This document shows positions 45,122 through 53,900 of a stretch of DNA of 64,000 bases, piece by piece. Position 1 is the stretch's first letter; every line of letters begins with the position of its first letter. Below the pieces are notes generated by a model. That model had not been told where the DNA came from. It did not search any database and worked only from the letters and a program-made list of their open reading frames with translations. Source of the DNA: an uncultured Christensenella sp. Lineage in GTDB: Bacteria > Bacillota > Clostridia > Christensenellales > Pumilibacteraceae. A program made the translations under genes and the position numbers. The stretch lies in assembly GCA_910578545.1 (NCBI GenBank), contig CAJTPT010000004.1, positions 62,001 through 126,000 of the forward strand, written 5' to 3'.

Positions 45122-46534
45122 TTAATTACCTGAGTACGCTTCCATATACTGCTTAAGGAATTCGGCATAAACTTCCGAAAGCGTCATGGATCGCGAATTG
45201 TAGGAAACGTTTAAATTATCTCGCCACGTGCCGTACTCTTCCACGACTGCGGCGCTGTTGGGTCCGAGGTTTTCGTGGCTGTAGTACAACAACAGTTCCA
45301 TGTACTTGAGCCGCTGCGCCGCCGACGAAAGGTTGTACAACCAATACAGCTGACGAAGCTTACCGCTGAGCTTATCCTCGCCCGCGCCGCTCGCAGGCGT
45401 TATTTCAACCGCCCATTGCGCGTATTTGTTAAAGCAAGTTTTAAGTCCGCGGTACAATTGCGTAAAGCCTTTGGTGTTGTCGTCGGCAACGTTTTTGTCG
45501 ATAATAAACAACCCGAACTCGGTACCGTCAAGCACGTTATTATAAGCATTACGCACAAACAGCTCGGTGTTGACGGGAATGTCTTTGAGCAGTTCGCCGT
45601 TGTTTTTTACGTCACGTTTGGCATTGACGTTGTTTTCCACGCCCACGCGCAAGAACTCGACGTCCAGATACTCTCCGAGCGCGTCGACGTAATCGACAAA
45701 GTCGTCCAACATCTGTGCCGCCGCCGCGTCGTTGGAGGGGTTGGTATTTACAAAGTAGTCGATACGGCTTATCGTATCGGTAAGCACGCCGCTATCGTCG
45801 GGGTTGATCCTGCGGTTGTCAAACGCCATAAGTTCGGTCTTGCCGAGGTACGCACGGGCACGGAAGTTGAGAGTGCGCATATCGTGCGCGTAGCTGTACA
45901 CCGCGGGGCGCATGGCAAGCGACGGCATGCCCATGATATTATCGTAATCGGTCTTGTTAGTAACCGAGCCGAGGTCGTTGAGCGACAGGTATATGCGCGT
46001 GTACTTTTCGAGCACCGCCGCGTAGTATTCGCACCGCGCAGCATTGCCGTTTGCGTTGTACTGCTCGGTGAGTTTATTGGAAAGCCTTGTCAGCACATAC
46101 AGTGCCTCGGCCATTTCGCCGTCTGTAAGCTCGCGCGTTTGCGACAGCTTAATATAGTTGCCGTACTCGTCGGTATCGCCCGCCGAATATTCGTCCAGCC
46201 GCTTTTGTACGTACCGCTCGCCGAAGTCGATTGCGCGTTCAAAGTTTCCGATATTATTGAATATCCGCATAGACTGCAACGGCAACGCGATTGCCAAAAT
46301 GCACGCGAACATAGCCACAGCAGACAGCGCGACAAACAACGACTTGAATATTGTTGTTATTATCTCATCGGCAAACGACGGTGCAGTCGCAGGCTCGATC
46401 GACTCGTCCGTTTTGCGAGCGCGCGCCACGGGCACGACTTTGGGCATAGTATCCCCTTGCGTGTCCACGTCGACGGTTTCGTCCGAAACGACGGACGTCG
46501 GCTCGTTTTGTACTTGATCGTCCGAATAATTCAT
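45122..46534 (-). CDS. Single-pass membrane protein of unknown function, 470 residues
   Basis: An N-terminal acidic, disordered cytoplasmic segment of about 55 residues is followed by one helix (SLFVALSAVAMFACILAIALPL). The large external part is helical and rich in Tyr, Asn and Asp (ERAIDFGERYVQKRLDEY, YVLTRLSNKLTEQYN), suggesting TPR-like packing. No family was recognised. The ATG at 46534 (MNYSDDQVQ) has no Shine-Dalgarno but sits 7 bases after TATAAT, so it is probably leaderless. It is co-transcribed with gpsA. Confidence 0.65.
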   Translation of the reverse strand: MNYSDDQVQNEPTSVVSDETVDVDTQGDTMPKVVPVARARKTDESIEPATAPSFADEIITTIFKSLFVALSAVAMFACILAIALPLQSMRIFNNIGNFERAIDFGERYVQKRLDEYSAGDTDEYGNYIKLSQTRELTDGEMAEALYVLTRLSNKLTEQYNANGNAARCEYYAAVLEKYTRIYLSLNDLGSVTNKTDYDNIMGMPSLAMRPAVYSYAHDMRTLNFRARAYLGKTELMAFDNRRINPDDSGVLTDTISRIDYFVNTNPSNDAAAAQMLDDFVDYVDALGEYLDVEFLRVGVENNVNAKRDVKNNGELLKDIPVNTELFVRNAYNNVLDGTEFGLFIIDKNVADDNTKGFTQLYRGLKTCFNKYAQWAVEITPASGAGEDKLSGKLRQLYWLYNLSSAAQRLKYMELLLYYSHENLGPNSAAVVEEYGTWRDNLNVSYNSRSMTLSEVYAEFLKQYMEAYSGN

Positions 46535-46541
46535 TACGGTG

Positions 46542-46570
46542 ATTATAGCACAAATTTTACTTGCGCACAA
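46542..46570 (-). promoter_or_regulatory. Promoter of the membrane protein-gpsA operon, leaderless
   Basis: On minus TTGTGC (46570-46565), 17 bases, TATAAT (46547-46542), then 7 bases to the ATG at 46534. The -35 matches only the first half of the consensus. Confidence 0.6.
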
Positions 46571-46786
46571 CTATTTTAAAGGGGAAATTTAAATTGTTGT
46601 AGTCGTCCAGGTCGAGCCGCGAAGCGACGGGGCGGACACGCCCTCTTCCATATATCCGCGCAGTCCGCAATACTCGTTGCCTATGCTGAACAACGATTCG
46701 GAAACGGAGTTTTTATCATTGTGAAATCCGCGCTCTAATATTCCCCATTCCAAGGGCTCGATATACTTTTCGGCTTGCTTTGCCAT
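46557..46786 (-). pseudogene. Fragment of a GH65 glycoside phosphorylase gene
   Basis: With AAGGAG upstream, an ATG at 46786 opens 65 codons. They match the start of family-65 maltose/kojibiose-type phosphorylases (EWGILERGFHNDKNS, ESLFSIGNEYCGLRGYMEEG). The frame then breaks after SLRGS. Coding-like sequence resumes in another frame as LDLDDYNNLNFPFKIVVRK and stops at 46557-46559. A full gene is about 750 codons, so nearly all is deleted. Assignment of the tail is uncertain. Confidence 0.6.
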
Positions 46787-46811
46787 AAATAAACATTCTC
46801 CTTTTTCCCCG

Positions 46812-46937
46812 ATTTAAAAGCGCAGTCGCGCCGCAGTACGGCAACAGTTAGCGCGGCGCGGGATTGCAGCCCCGCCTACATGACCAAGCCACCGCGACAA
46901 GCGTAGCACGTATCCGGTGATGAATACGCTTTCAAAT
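46812..46937 (-). ncRNA. Structured intergenic element, copy 2 (candidate RNA or mobile hairpin)
   Basis: An outer stem pairs 46812-46822 (ATTTAAAAGCG) with 46927-46937 (CGCTTTCAAAT), 10 of 11 matches. Inside are ACGG/CCG and GCGGG/CCCGC pairs. The core reads CCGCCTACATGACC on plus and aligns with CCACCTACATAACC of the copy at 51938. It sits within the sugar-locus relic. Whether it acts as RNA or DNA is unknown. Confidence 0.45.
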
Positions 46938-47057
46938 TACTCCTTGACAGCGCCCGCAGCCGAACTTCCCGTAATCCGGCGCTGAAGCCATATTGTCCGC
47001 AACCGTCATGTGCGGATACAGCGCATAGTTTCGAAAAACCATAGCGGTATCGCGGAA
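46937..47057 (-). pseudogene. Fused fragments of sugar ABC transporter genes
   Basis: On minus, 47057-46986 encodes [19 protein letters not shown] and ADNMA, matching the Q-loop region of MalK/MsmK/UgpC ATPases. From 46987 an overlapping frame encodes [16 protein letters not shown] and a stop (46939-46937), matching the C terminus of MalG-type permeases. Two genes have been joined by deletion. With the GH65 fragment this is the residue of an oligosaccharide uptake locus. Confidence 0.65.
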
Positions 47058-47072
47058 TCCCGAAGTATATCG

Positions 47073-47699
47073 CTACTTCTTTGCCAACACCCTTGCCGAC
47101 TCGGGATCGAGCAGGACGCCGCTCTCGCCGTCAGGCGTGATAAACGCTACATGCCAGCACAGTCCCTCCGTATCGAAGGGATTTTTGACAAGCCTCGCGC
47201 GTATCTCATACTCGCCTTTTGGCTTTATCTCGTTTTTTGCCGCGTCGATTGCACGGGCGTAGTCCATACCGCCCGTTACTTGGCTTTTCATTTTGAGTAG
47301 AACGCTGTCATTGCCGCACTTGACGTCGATCGTAAAGTCGGTAGTAAGCTCAAAGTCTATCTCGGCGGAAAAGCTTGCCGCAAACGGGTGGACTATCATA
47401 GTGCCGCCGAATTTATCGCCGCCCGCCTCTAACTCGTACGTATATACTGCGTCTATATCGAACTCACTCGGCACTAACGTGATAAGCGTATAAGGTTTGA
47501 GCGACGAAACTTTGCCGTCCGACGAGAACGGTTCTTCGCGCATGCCCGACACCGCAGTGGCCGAAAGTCCGCCGTTGTCCGCGGTAAAGTACCCGCTACG
47601 CCGCTCGCTAACCCTTTCCATAGGGTCCGTCGAGCAAGAACATAATACAATCGTCAGCGCCGTCATAAACGCGGCAAAAATCCAGCACAGTTTTTTCAT
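47073..47699 (-). CDS. Small lipoprotein, 208 residues
   Basis: The signal peptide (MKKLCWIFAAFMTALTIVL) ends in LCSC, with Cys22 as the likely lipidated residue. The mature part begins STDPMERVSERRSGYF and contains beta-rich sequence (DFELTTDFTIDVKCG). A C-terminal half has RAIDAAKNEIKPKGEYEIRAR and WHVAFITPDGESGVLLDPESARVL, resembling PepSY-like or NTF2-like folds. Function unknown. Single gene. Confidence 0.7.
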   Translation of the reverse strand: MKKLCWIFAAFMTALTIVLCSCSTDPMERVSERRSGYFTADNGGLSATAVSGMREEPFSSDGKVSSLKPYTLITLVPSEFDIDAVYTYELEAGGDKFGGTMIVHPFAASFSAEIDFELTTDFTIDVKCGNDSVLLKMKSQVTGGMDYARAIDAAKNEIKPKGEYEIRARLVKNPFDTEGLCWHVAFITPDGESGVLLDPESARVLAKK

Positions 47700-47717
47700 G
47701 CTATAAAATATGCGAAT

Positions 47718-47749
47718 AATTCGGGATTATGAATTCCGAATTAGGAATT
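47718..47749. repeat. AATTCCGAATT repeat, three units
   Basis: AATTCGGGATTATGAATTCC then GAATTAGGAATT, followed by the recurring ATCGACCGTTTCGCGGCGAT core. It lies between the small lipoprotein and the end of the V-ATPase operon. Confidence 0.6.
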
Positions 47750-47870
47750 ATCGACCGTTTCGCGGCGATTAAATAAAATTTAACGAAACTTGCTACTTGT
47801 TAACGAAATATTAAAACAGCGTTAAAAGGAAAAAGCGCGGCATAGCCGCGCCAAACAATTACGAATTAAA

Positions 47871-48479
47871 TTAATTGTCTTTTACTTTCATCAAGCGAAC
47901 GATGGAAGCACGCTCGTTTTCGTCAAGCTTCATCATGATATACTTTATCGTTTCTTCGAGCTGAGGTATCATGACGTATTCGAGCGCGTTTACTCGACGG
48001 CGGTTTTTTTCTATCTCGTCGGCGAGCATATTGCACGTTTTTTCGACCTCGGCAAGGTGCAACAGCTTGTCGGTAAGCGCGGTAAGCTTGAGCACTGCGT
48101 CGTCCAATTCCGCAGGCGCTGCAAAAAGCGCGTACGGTAGCTGAACGTCGCCCACCCGCTTGGTCTGCATAAACGGCACGTCCACGCCCATTATGTTTTT
48201 GGTTCCGATAGTAATCGACGCGGTAAGCGTGGGTAGCGAAATCGCCTGTACTACGTCAAGCGGTGCCGCCGCCGACAGAGCAAAGCTTTTTAGCGCCTCG
48301 CCTATCTCGCCTTCTATTTCCTCGCGCAGGCGTTTGTTCTCTTTTACGAGCGCCAAAAACTGACGGACCATTTCATCCGACTTATCTTTTAACAGCTTAT
48401 GACCGCGTTCCGCCGTCTTTAGCCTGTCTTTTAGTCTGCGCAGTTCCATGCGCGTGGGGTTTACGTTAAGTCTTGCCAT
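47871..48479 (-). CDS. atpD: V-type ATPase subunit D (central stalk)
   Basis: A 202-residue coiled-coil subunit that forms the rotor shaft of the V1 sector. It shows the family start MARLNVNPTRMELRRLKDRLKTAERGHKLLKDKSDEMVR and the C-terminal RRRVNALEYVMIPQLEETIKYI. It is the last gene of the operon. No Shine-Dalgarno precedes the ATG, because an AATTCCGAATT element lies immediately upstream. Confidence 0.93.
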   Translation of the reverse strand: MARLNVNPTRMELRRLKDRLKTAERGHKLLKDKSDEMVRQFLALVKENKRLREEIEGEIGEALKSFALSAAAPLDVVQAISLPTLTASITIGTKNIMGVDVPFMQTKRVGDVQLPYALFAAPAELDDAVLKLTALTDKLLHLAEVEKTCNMLADEIEKNRRRVNALEYVMIPQLEETIKYIMMKLDENERASIVRLMKVKDN

Positions 48480-48489
48480 GATTAAATTT

Positions 48490-48677
48490 AATTCGGAATT
48501 ATGAATTAAGGATCGGGAATTATTGACCGCTTCGCGGCGATCGAATAGTTTGCGCGGCTTACGCCTTTTTTGCTCGCATTTCTCGGCAATCTCGAAATGT
48601 TGCGAATATAGACAAACTATTCAAAAAAACCGTTCAACACCGCTAATTCCGAATTCCGCATTCCGAATTCCTAATTA
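48490..48677. repeat. Complete AATTCCGAATT-ended element between V-ATPase B and D genes
   Basis: The left end has AATTCGGAATTATG plus two more units (48490-48521), and the right end four units (48646-48677). The ends are inverted copies of each other. The core has GACCGCTTCGCGGCGATCGA, GCGCGGCTTACGCC and a CTCGCATTTCTCGGCAATCTCGAAATG-type stretch. It is 188 bases with no coding potential, inserted in an operon. Confidence 0.65.
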
Positions 48678-50044
48678 TCAAAAAATTCTTCGAGGTGCTC
48701 GTCGCGTATACGCTTAAGCTCACTGCGCGGAAGTATCTTGAGTAGCTTCCAGCCGATGTCGAGCGTTTCCTCGATAGTGCGGTTGGTGGTGAAGCCTTGG
48801 TTGATGTACACCTTTTCAAACTCTTCGGCGAACTTGGCATAAAGCTTGTCAACGTCGGACAGCGCCGCCTCGCCCAAAATCGAGCTTAATTCTTTTGCGT
48901 CTTTGCCTCTGGCGTACGCCGAGAAAAGTTGGTTCATTGTGTCGGCGTGGTCCTTTCTGGTCTTGCCGTTGCCGATACCCTTATCCTTCAAACGCGACAG
49001 CGACGGCAAAACGTCGATGGGCGGATTTAAGCCCTTTTTGTACAGCTCGCGCGACAGAATTATCTGTCCCTCGGTGATGTATCCCGTGAGGTCGGGAATG
49101 GGGTGTGTTTTGTCGTCCTCGGGCATTGTCAGAATCGGGATAAGCGTTATCGAGCCGTTTTTGCCGCGTATACGCCCCGCGCGCTCGTATATGGTAGCGA
49201 GGTCGGTGTACAAATAACCGGGATAGCCGCGCCTGCCTGGGACTTCTCTACGCGCCGCGGAAATCTCGCGAAGCGCTTCGGCGTAGTTGGTGATATCGGT
49301 CATTATAACAAGCACGTGCATGCCGCACTCAAACGCCAAATACTCGGCGGCAGTCATTGCCATACGAGGGGTATTGATGCGCTCGACCGCGGGGTCGTTT
49401 GCAAGGTTGAGGAACATTACAGTGCGGTCTATCGCGCCCGTGCGACGGAAGTCCGCTGTAAAGAACTCGCTTTCCTCGTACGTGATACCCATAGCGGCAA
49501 ACACGACGGCAAACTTATCGTCGGTGTTTTTGACCTTCGCTTGCCTGGCTATCTGCGCCGCAAGGTCGGCATGAGGCAAGCCCGAAACCGAGAACACGGG
49601 AAGCTTTTGTCCTCTTACAAGCGTGTTAAGCCCGTCGATTGCGCTTACGCCGGTTTGGATAAACTCGTTGGGATAATCGCGCGCAACGGGGTTGATAGGA
49701 CTGCCGTTGACGTCCAAGCTCTTTTCGGGCAGGATATCCGCGCCGCCGTCTATGGGATTTCCCATACCGTCAAACACACGCCCGAGCATGTCGTGCGACA
49801 CCTTAAGCTCTATCGCCTTGCCGGTAAACGCCGCCTTGGCCGCCGCGATTTTAAGTCCGCGACTGGGTGCAAAAAGCTGAACGAGCGCTTTGTCGCCGTC
49901 CACCTCGAGCACTCTGCCGAGCCGCGGCTCGCCGTCGCCGCTCTGCGATATCTTTACAAGTTCGTTGTACTTGACGCCCTCTACCTGCTCGACGAGCATG
50001 AGGGGTCCGACAACCTCTTTTATCGTACGGTATTCCTTACGCAT
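48671..50044 (-). CDS. atpB: V-type ATPase subunit B
   Basis: A 457-residue non-catalytic nucleotide-binding subunit of V1. It begins [22 protein letters not shown] and contains [57 protein letters not shown] and the C-terminal LPRSELKRI. It lacks the P-loop, as expected. GGAGG before the ATG. Its 3' end overlaps the repeat element by a few bases. Confidence 0.96.
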   Translation of the reverse strand: MRKEYRTIKEVVGPLMLVEQVEGVKYNELVKISQSGDGEPRLGRVLEVDGDKALVQLFAPSRGLKIAAAKAAFTGKAIELKVSHDMLGRVFDGMGNPIDGGADILPEKSLDVNGSPINPVARDYPNEFIQTGVSAIDGLNTLVRGQKLPVFSVSGLPHADLAAQIARQAKVKNTDDKFAVVFAAMGITYEESEFFTADFRRTGAIDRTVMFLNLANDPAVERINTPRMAMTAAEYLAFECGMHVLVIMTDITNYAEALREISAARREVPGRRGYPGYLYTDLATIYERAGRIRGKNGSITLIPILTMPEDDKTHPIPDLTGYITEGQIILSRELYKKGLNPPIDVLPSLSRLKDKGIGNGKTRKDHADTMNQLFSAYARGKDAKELSSILGEAALSDVDKLYAKFAEEFEKVYINQGFTTNRTIEETLDIGWKLLKILPRSELKRIRDEHLEEFFDN

Positions 50045-50112
50045 GAATAACCTCCAAATAAATGTTGCTACAGCCTACTTTTTGCGCATATTAAGCGCGA
50101 AGTATCGACCTG

Positions 50113-51864
50113 CTAATCGGATTCGCGAAGTTGTGCAAACTGTTCGTTCATCACGTCGTGAATCTTGTCGAGCTCGCCATTGCCGTCTTCCTTGATATAC
50201 TTTGCTCTGCCTATCTGCTCGCGGCAAGGAAGCCCGAGTATGGCGTCTATATCCACGCCGCGGTCGAGCGCGCGCTGTCCCGCGAAGTAAAAGTCGACTA
50301 TAAGCTTGAGCATTTTAAACTGCTTTGCCGGCGACGTGTATGTGTCCACCTCATGGAAAGAGTTTTGGTGCAGATAGTCCTCGCGCACAGACTTTGCCGC
50401 TTCCATTGTGAGTCTATCGCGCGGCGAAAGCGCGTCCATGCCGACAAGCTTGACTATCTCGTCCAGTCGCGCTTCCTCTTGCAAAATCTTGCTTATTTCC
50501 ATTCTGTACGAATTGAACTGCGGGTCGACGTTGCGAGTAAACCAATCGGCAAGCCTATCGCCGTACAGCGAGTAGCTTACAAGCCAGTCTATTGCCGGGA
50601 AGTGCCGCTTGTATGCGAGCGCACTAGACAGTCCCCAATACACCTTAACTATTCTAAGCGTCGCCTGCGAAACGGGCTCGGACATATCGCCGCCCGGGGG
50701 CGATACCGCGCCGATAGCGGTGACTGAGCCCAAGCGGTCGGTCGAGCCCAAAAGCTTGACCTGCCCCGCGCGCTCGTAGAACTCGGCAAGACGGCTGGAC
50801 AGGTATGCGGGATAACCTTCCTCGCCCGGCATTTCCTGTAACCGTCCGCTCATCTCGCGCAGAGCCTCCGCCCAGCGCGAAGTAGAGTCCGCCATTATTG
50901 CGACCGAGTAACCCATATCTCGGTAGTACTCGGCAATCGTGATACCCGTGTAAATACTCGCCTCACGCGCCGCAACGGGCATATCCGAAGTGTTGGCTAT
51001 AAGCACTGTGCGCTTCATAAGCGGCTGACCGGTTTTGGGGTCGATAAGCTCGGGGAACTCGTTAAGAACGTCCGTCATCTCGTTGCCGCGCTCGCCGCAA
51101 CCGACGTAAACTATTATATCCGCGTCCGACCACTTTGCAAGCGCGTGCTGCAAAACTGTCTTGCCCGAGCCGAACGGACCGGGAACGGCCGCAACGCCGC
51201 CGCGCGCTATGGGGAACAGCGTATCGACTACGCGCTGACCGGTAACTAACGGCTCGCTCGGCGGAAGCTTTTCGGCATACGGTCTGCCGCGACGGACAGG
51301 CCAACGCTGAAGCATGCAAACGTTGTGCTTATTTTTGCCGTCGGATACGACCGCAACGGTGTTGTCGACCGTGAAGTCGCCGCTTTTAATGCTGTCGATC
51401 TTGCCGCTCACGCCGTAGGGCACCATAATGCGGTGCGTTATAACCTCGTTTTCCTGTACGGTGCCGATTATATCGCCTGCGGTAACGGTATCACCTTTTT
51501 TGGCGATGGGCGTAAACTTCCACTTTTTGGTATGGTCGATAGCGGGCGCGCTTACGCCGCGGTCGATACGGTCGCCCGAAAGCTCGTACAGCTTTTCGAG
51601 CGGGCGCTGAATACCGTCGTAAATACTGCCTATAAGACCGGGACCGAGCTCGACGGACAAAGGCTGTTCGGTGGAAGTCACCGGCTCGCCCGTGCCGAGC
51701 ATGCTCGTTTCCTCGTATACCTGTATGGACGCCTTATCGCCGCGAAGCTCTATGACCTCGCCGATAAGACCCTTTTCCGATACGCGCACGACGTCGTACA
51801 TCTTGACGTCCTGCATTCCGTCCGCAACAATCAGCGGTCCGCTAATTTTTATGATTTTGCCCAT
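50113..51864 (-). CDS. atpA: V-type ATPase catalytic subunit A
   Basis: A 583-residue catalytic subunit. The P-loop is GPFGSGKT, followed by [19 protein letters not shown]. The long non-homologous region typical of subunit A is present, as is [14 protein letters not shown]. The ATG at 51864 ([16 protein letters not shown]) was chosen because AAGGAG precedes it. The longer frame upstream runs into the structured element. Confidence 0.97.
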   Translation of the reverse strand: MGKIIKISGPLIVADGMQDVKMYDVVRVSEKGLIGEVIELRGDKASIQVYEETSMLGTGEPVTSTEQPLSVELGPGLIGSIYDGIQRPLEKLYELSGDRIDRGVSAPAIDHTKKWKFTPIAKKGDTVTAGDIIGTVQENEVITHRIMVPYGVSGKIDSIKSGDFTVDNTVAVVSDGKNKHNVCMLQRWPVRRGRPYAEKLPPSEPLVTGQRVVDTLFPIARGGVAAVPGPFGSGKTVLQHALAKWSDADIIVYVGCGERGNEMTDVLNEFPELIDPKTGQPLMKRTVLIANTSDMPVAAREASIYTGITIAEYYRDMGYSVAIMADSTSRWAEALREMSGRLQEMPGEEGYPAYLSSRLAEFYERAGQVKLLGSTDRLGSVTAIGAVSPPGGDMSEPVSQATLRIVKVYWGLSSALAYKRHFPAIDWLVSYSLYGDRLADWFTRNVDPQFNSYRMEISKILQEEARLDEIVKLVGMDALSPRDRLTMEAAKSVREDYLHQNSFHEVDTYTSPAKQFKMLKLIVDFYFAGQRALDRGVDIDAILGLPCREQIGRAKYIKEDGNGELDKIHDVMNEQFAQLRESD

Positions 51865-51937
51865 TTTTACTCCTTGAGAGTAAGGATTTTTTACAATGTT
51901 AATTGTTAGTTGACGAATTAATGCCTTACCGAAAGAA

Positions 51938-52067
51938 TTTTTGAGTGCGAAGATGCGAGTAAGACGGACAGCAGGCGACGAGGCGTGACGGGCGTGTAGA
52001 CCCACCTACATAACCGAACGCCGAGAAGCACGCAGTCCGTATGACGAAGCATATACACACTCAAAAA
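51938..52067 (-). ncRNA. Structured intergenic element, copy 1, between V-ATPase F and A genes
   Basis: A perfect 10-bp outer stem, TTTTTGAGTG (51938-51947) with CACTCAAAAA (52058-52067), encloses about 110 bases. ACGGAC pairs with GTCCGT, GGCG with CGCC, and TGTAG-ACCCAC-CTACA forms a small hairpin at the tip. The right arm overlaps the stop codon of subunit F. It aligns with the copy at 46812-46937. It could be an RNA control element that sets A/F stoichiometry, or a mobile hairpin. Confidence 0.5.
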
Positions 52068-52384
52068 AGCAAGTCGACGCCCACGGCCTTTTCCACGTCC
52101 TTTTTTACGCCCGCGAGTCCAAAGCCGTTTGAGCCCGTCGATCCGGGGATTGATAGGACTACCGGGTAGGCTTGCGCCTTGAGTTTTTGCATAAGCGCTT
52201 CGGTCTTTGCCGCGTAGTTTTCCGTAATAAGAATTACGGCGTACTCGTCCGATTTACTGAGCTCGCGAAGAACGTCCGCCGCATTGTACTCGTCGTCCGC
52301 CTTAAACACCGCGGCGCCTATTGCCAAAAACGCCGTTACGCTTTCGCTGTCGCCTATTACCGCTATTTTTCCGATTTTTTCCAC
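52061..52384 (-). CDS. atpF: V-type ATPase subunit F
   Basis: A 107-residue rotor subunit with IGKIAVIGDSESVTAFLAIGA, EYAVILITENYAAK and PVVLSIPGSTG motifs of the V-type F family. GTG start with AGGAG 8 bases upstream. It follows subunit C closely. Confidence 0.93.
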   Translation of the reverse strand: MEKIGKIAVIGDSESVTAFLAIGAAVFKADDEYNAADVLRELSKSDEYAVILITENYAAKTEALMQKLKAQAYPVVLSIPGSTGSNGFGLAGVKKDVEKAVGVDLLF

Positions 52385-52395
52385 AGCCCGCTCTC

Positions 52396-53313
52396 CTATT
52401 GATAAATGCGCGGAATGCGCTTGTAAAACGTATCCCTGCTGTCCGTCTTAATACACACGAGCGCGGTCTTTACGGTTTTAAGCTCGATAAGCGTTTGCGT
52501 GTAGTAGTTGAGGAATGGCTTATCAGACGTGTACGACGTGACGGCGCTGTCAGTCAGATAGAACAAATAATCGTCTATATCGCGCTCGGCGCGCCACAGC
52601 TCTTTAAGCTCGTTTTTTTCGATATCCTCGGCGTACTCTGCGTACGGCGTATGCTCAAAGTATTCTGCAAATCCGTCCGCCTTAACGCTTTCCTCAAGCG
52701 CGTCAAAATGCACCTTTCCGCCCGCAATAAACATATCGCCGTCGATGGCAAGTCTTTTCATGCGCGCCGCCGTGAGAATGTTTTTCATGTCGATTTCGGC
52801 GGTAAAATACTTTTTGACGAGTTGGTCTTTAAGCGACAGAACGTGCTTGTACATCGCGCGTGTAAGCGCAATGTCGATTTCCTGCGGCTTGTCTGTATTC
52901 TGCTCGTCAAGGGCAGTCATCGCCTCCGCCATGTATTTATCGAGCTCGGAATATTCGCCGTCGACTATGGACTTTACGTCAAGCTCGGTCTTATAATATC
53001 CGTCGCTCGGCACGTCGACAAACCTCGACTTGTACGCAAGCTTGGCGTTGTTGTATTTAAACCGAGCGAGTAACGCTTCGCAAAGCTTGCGGCTTGCGCA
53101 CGACTCGGTGACAAACTCGATAAGCCTGTCGGTTTCGCCCACGATAAACCCGTCCACGCTCGCGCCTTCGGCGTAGTTATAACCGTAGTCGCCGAGCATC
53201 TTAAACGCTTCGGAAACAGTCTTGCACTCAACGATACGGCGGAGCCGCTCGGAGTCCAAACGCCCCGCACGCGTGGCGGCGAGCATATTGGAAAAAACCT
53301 TGGTCGTGTTCAT
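52396..53313 (-). CDS. atpC: V-type ATPase subunit C
   Basis: A 305-residue helical subunit linking rotor and membrane ring (archaeal C / eukaryotic d type). It shows NMLAATRAGRLDSERLRRIVE, MKNILTAARMKRL and the C-terminal LNYYTQTLIELKTVKTALVCI. TAG of subunit E and the ATG are separated by one base, so translation is coupled. Confidence 0.9.
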   Translation of the reverse strand: MNTTKVFSNMLAATRAGRLDSERLRRIVECKTVSEAFKMLGDYGYNYAEGASVDGFIVGETDRLIEFVTESCASRKLCEALLARFKYNNAKLAYKSRFVDVPSDGYYKTELDVKSIVDGEYSELDKYMAEAMTALDEQNTDKPQEIDIALTRAMYKHVLSLKDQLVKKYFTAEIDMKNILTAARMKRLAIDGDMFIAGGKVHFDALEESVKADGFAEYFEHTPYAEYAEDIEKNELKELWRAERDIDDYLFYLTDSAVTSYTSDKPFLNYYTQTLIELKTVKTALVCIKTDSRDTFYKRIPRIYQ

Positions 53314-53314
53314 T

Positions 53315-53896
53315 CTACAAACCCAGTTTGGCTATTACGTCGGACACGGTGCGCTCTTTAAGCTCTCCGACTATCGCGTCGACCGTGAGGTCGCGGTCGA
53401 ACTTGCCGTTGCGCAAAACGATGCCGCCCTCGAAGTCGCCGGTTTCTTTGGACAGAGCGAGCTTGCGTTTAGCGGCTGTACCGACCTTTTTGACCCAGGA
53501 CTCCGTAACACGCTTAGAATCGCGCTTTGCCGCAATAATCTCGTCGCCGTTCTCGGCATACTTTGCGATAAGCGTTTGCAAAATCTTGAGGTACTCGGCG
53601 TCGGGCGCGGCAAGTATCTTTTGCTTTACCCCGTCGTACACCGCCGACAAGCACTGCTGTTTTGCACGCAAAAGCGCCTTGTTCGCCTCGAGATCGCCCA
53701 GCTTGACCATACCGGTATACACCGAGTCCGCCTCCGCCTGCGCCTTGGCAAGGCTTTCCGCTTGGCTGTTCTCAAGCTCGGCGCGTATATCGGATAGCCG
53801 CTCTTCCTGTTCGGCGGTGGCTTCCTCTATCATCGCGGCGGCGGTAGATTTTGCCGATGACAGAATATCGTCGATAATTTTCTGTTGTCCTATCAT
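53315..53896 (-). CDS. atpE: V-type ATPase subunit E (peripheral stalk)
   Basis: A 193-residue subunit with a long N-terminal coiled coil (IIDDILSSAKSTAAAMIEEATAEQEERL) and a globular end (GIVLRNGKFDRDLTVDAIVGEL). It pairs with subunit H/G to form the stator stalk. It starts 4 bases after subunit K. Confidence 0.9.
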   Translation of the reverse strand: MIGQQKIIDDILSSAKSTAAAMIEEATAEQEERLSDIRAELENSQAESLAKAQAEADSVYTGMVKLGDLEANKALLRAKQQCLSAVYDGVKQKILAAPDAEYLKILQTLIAKYAENGDEIIAAKRDSKRVTESWVKKVGTAAKRKLALSKETGDFEGGIVLRNGKFDRDLTVDAIVGELKERTVSDVIAKLGL

Positions 53897-53900
53897 GTGT

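Noticed and set aside
12786..48677. AATTCCGAATT repeats as a CRISPR array
   Set aside because: Units are scattered in many gaps, vary in length, lack unique regular spacers and no cas genes are present.
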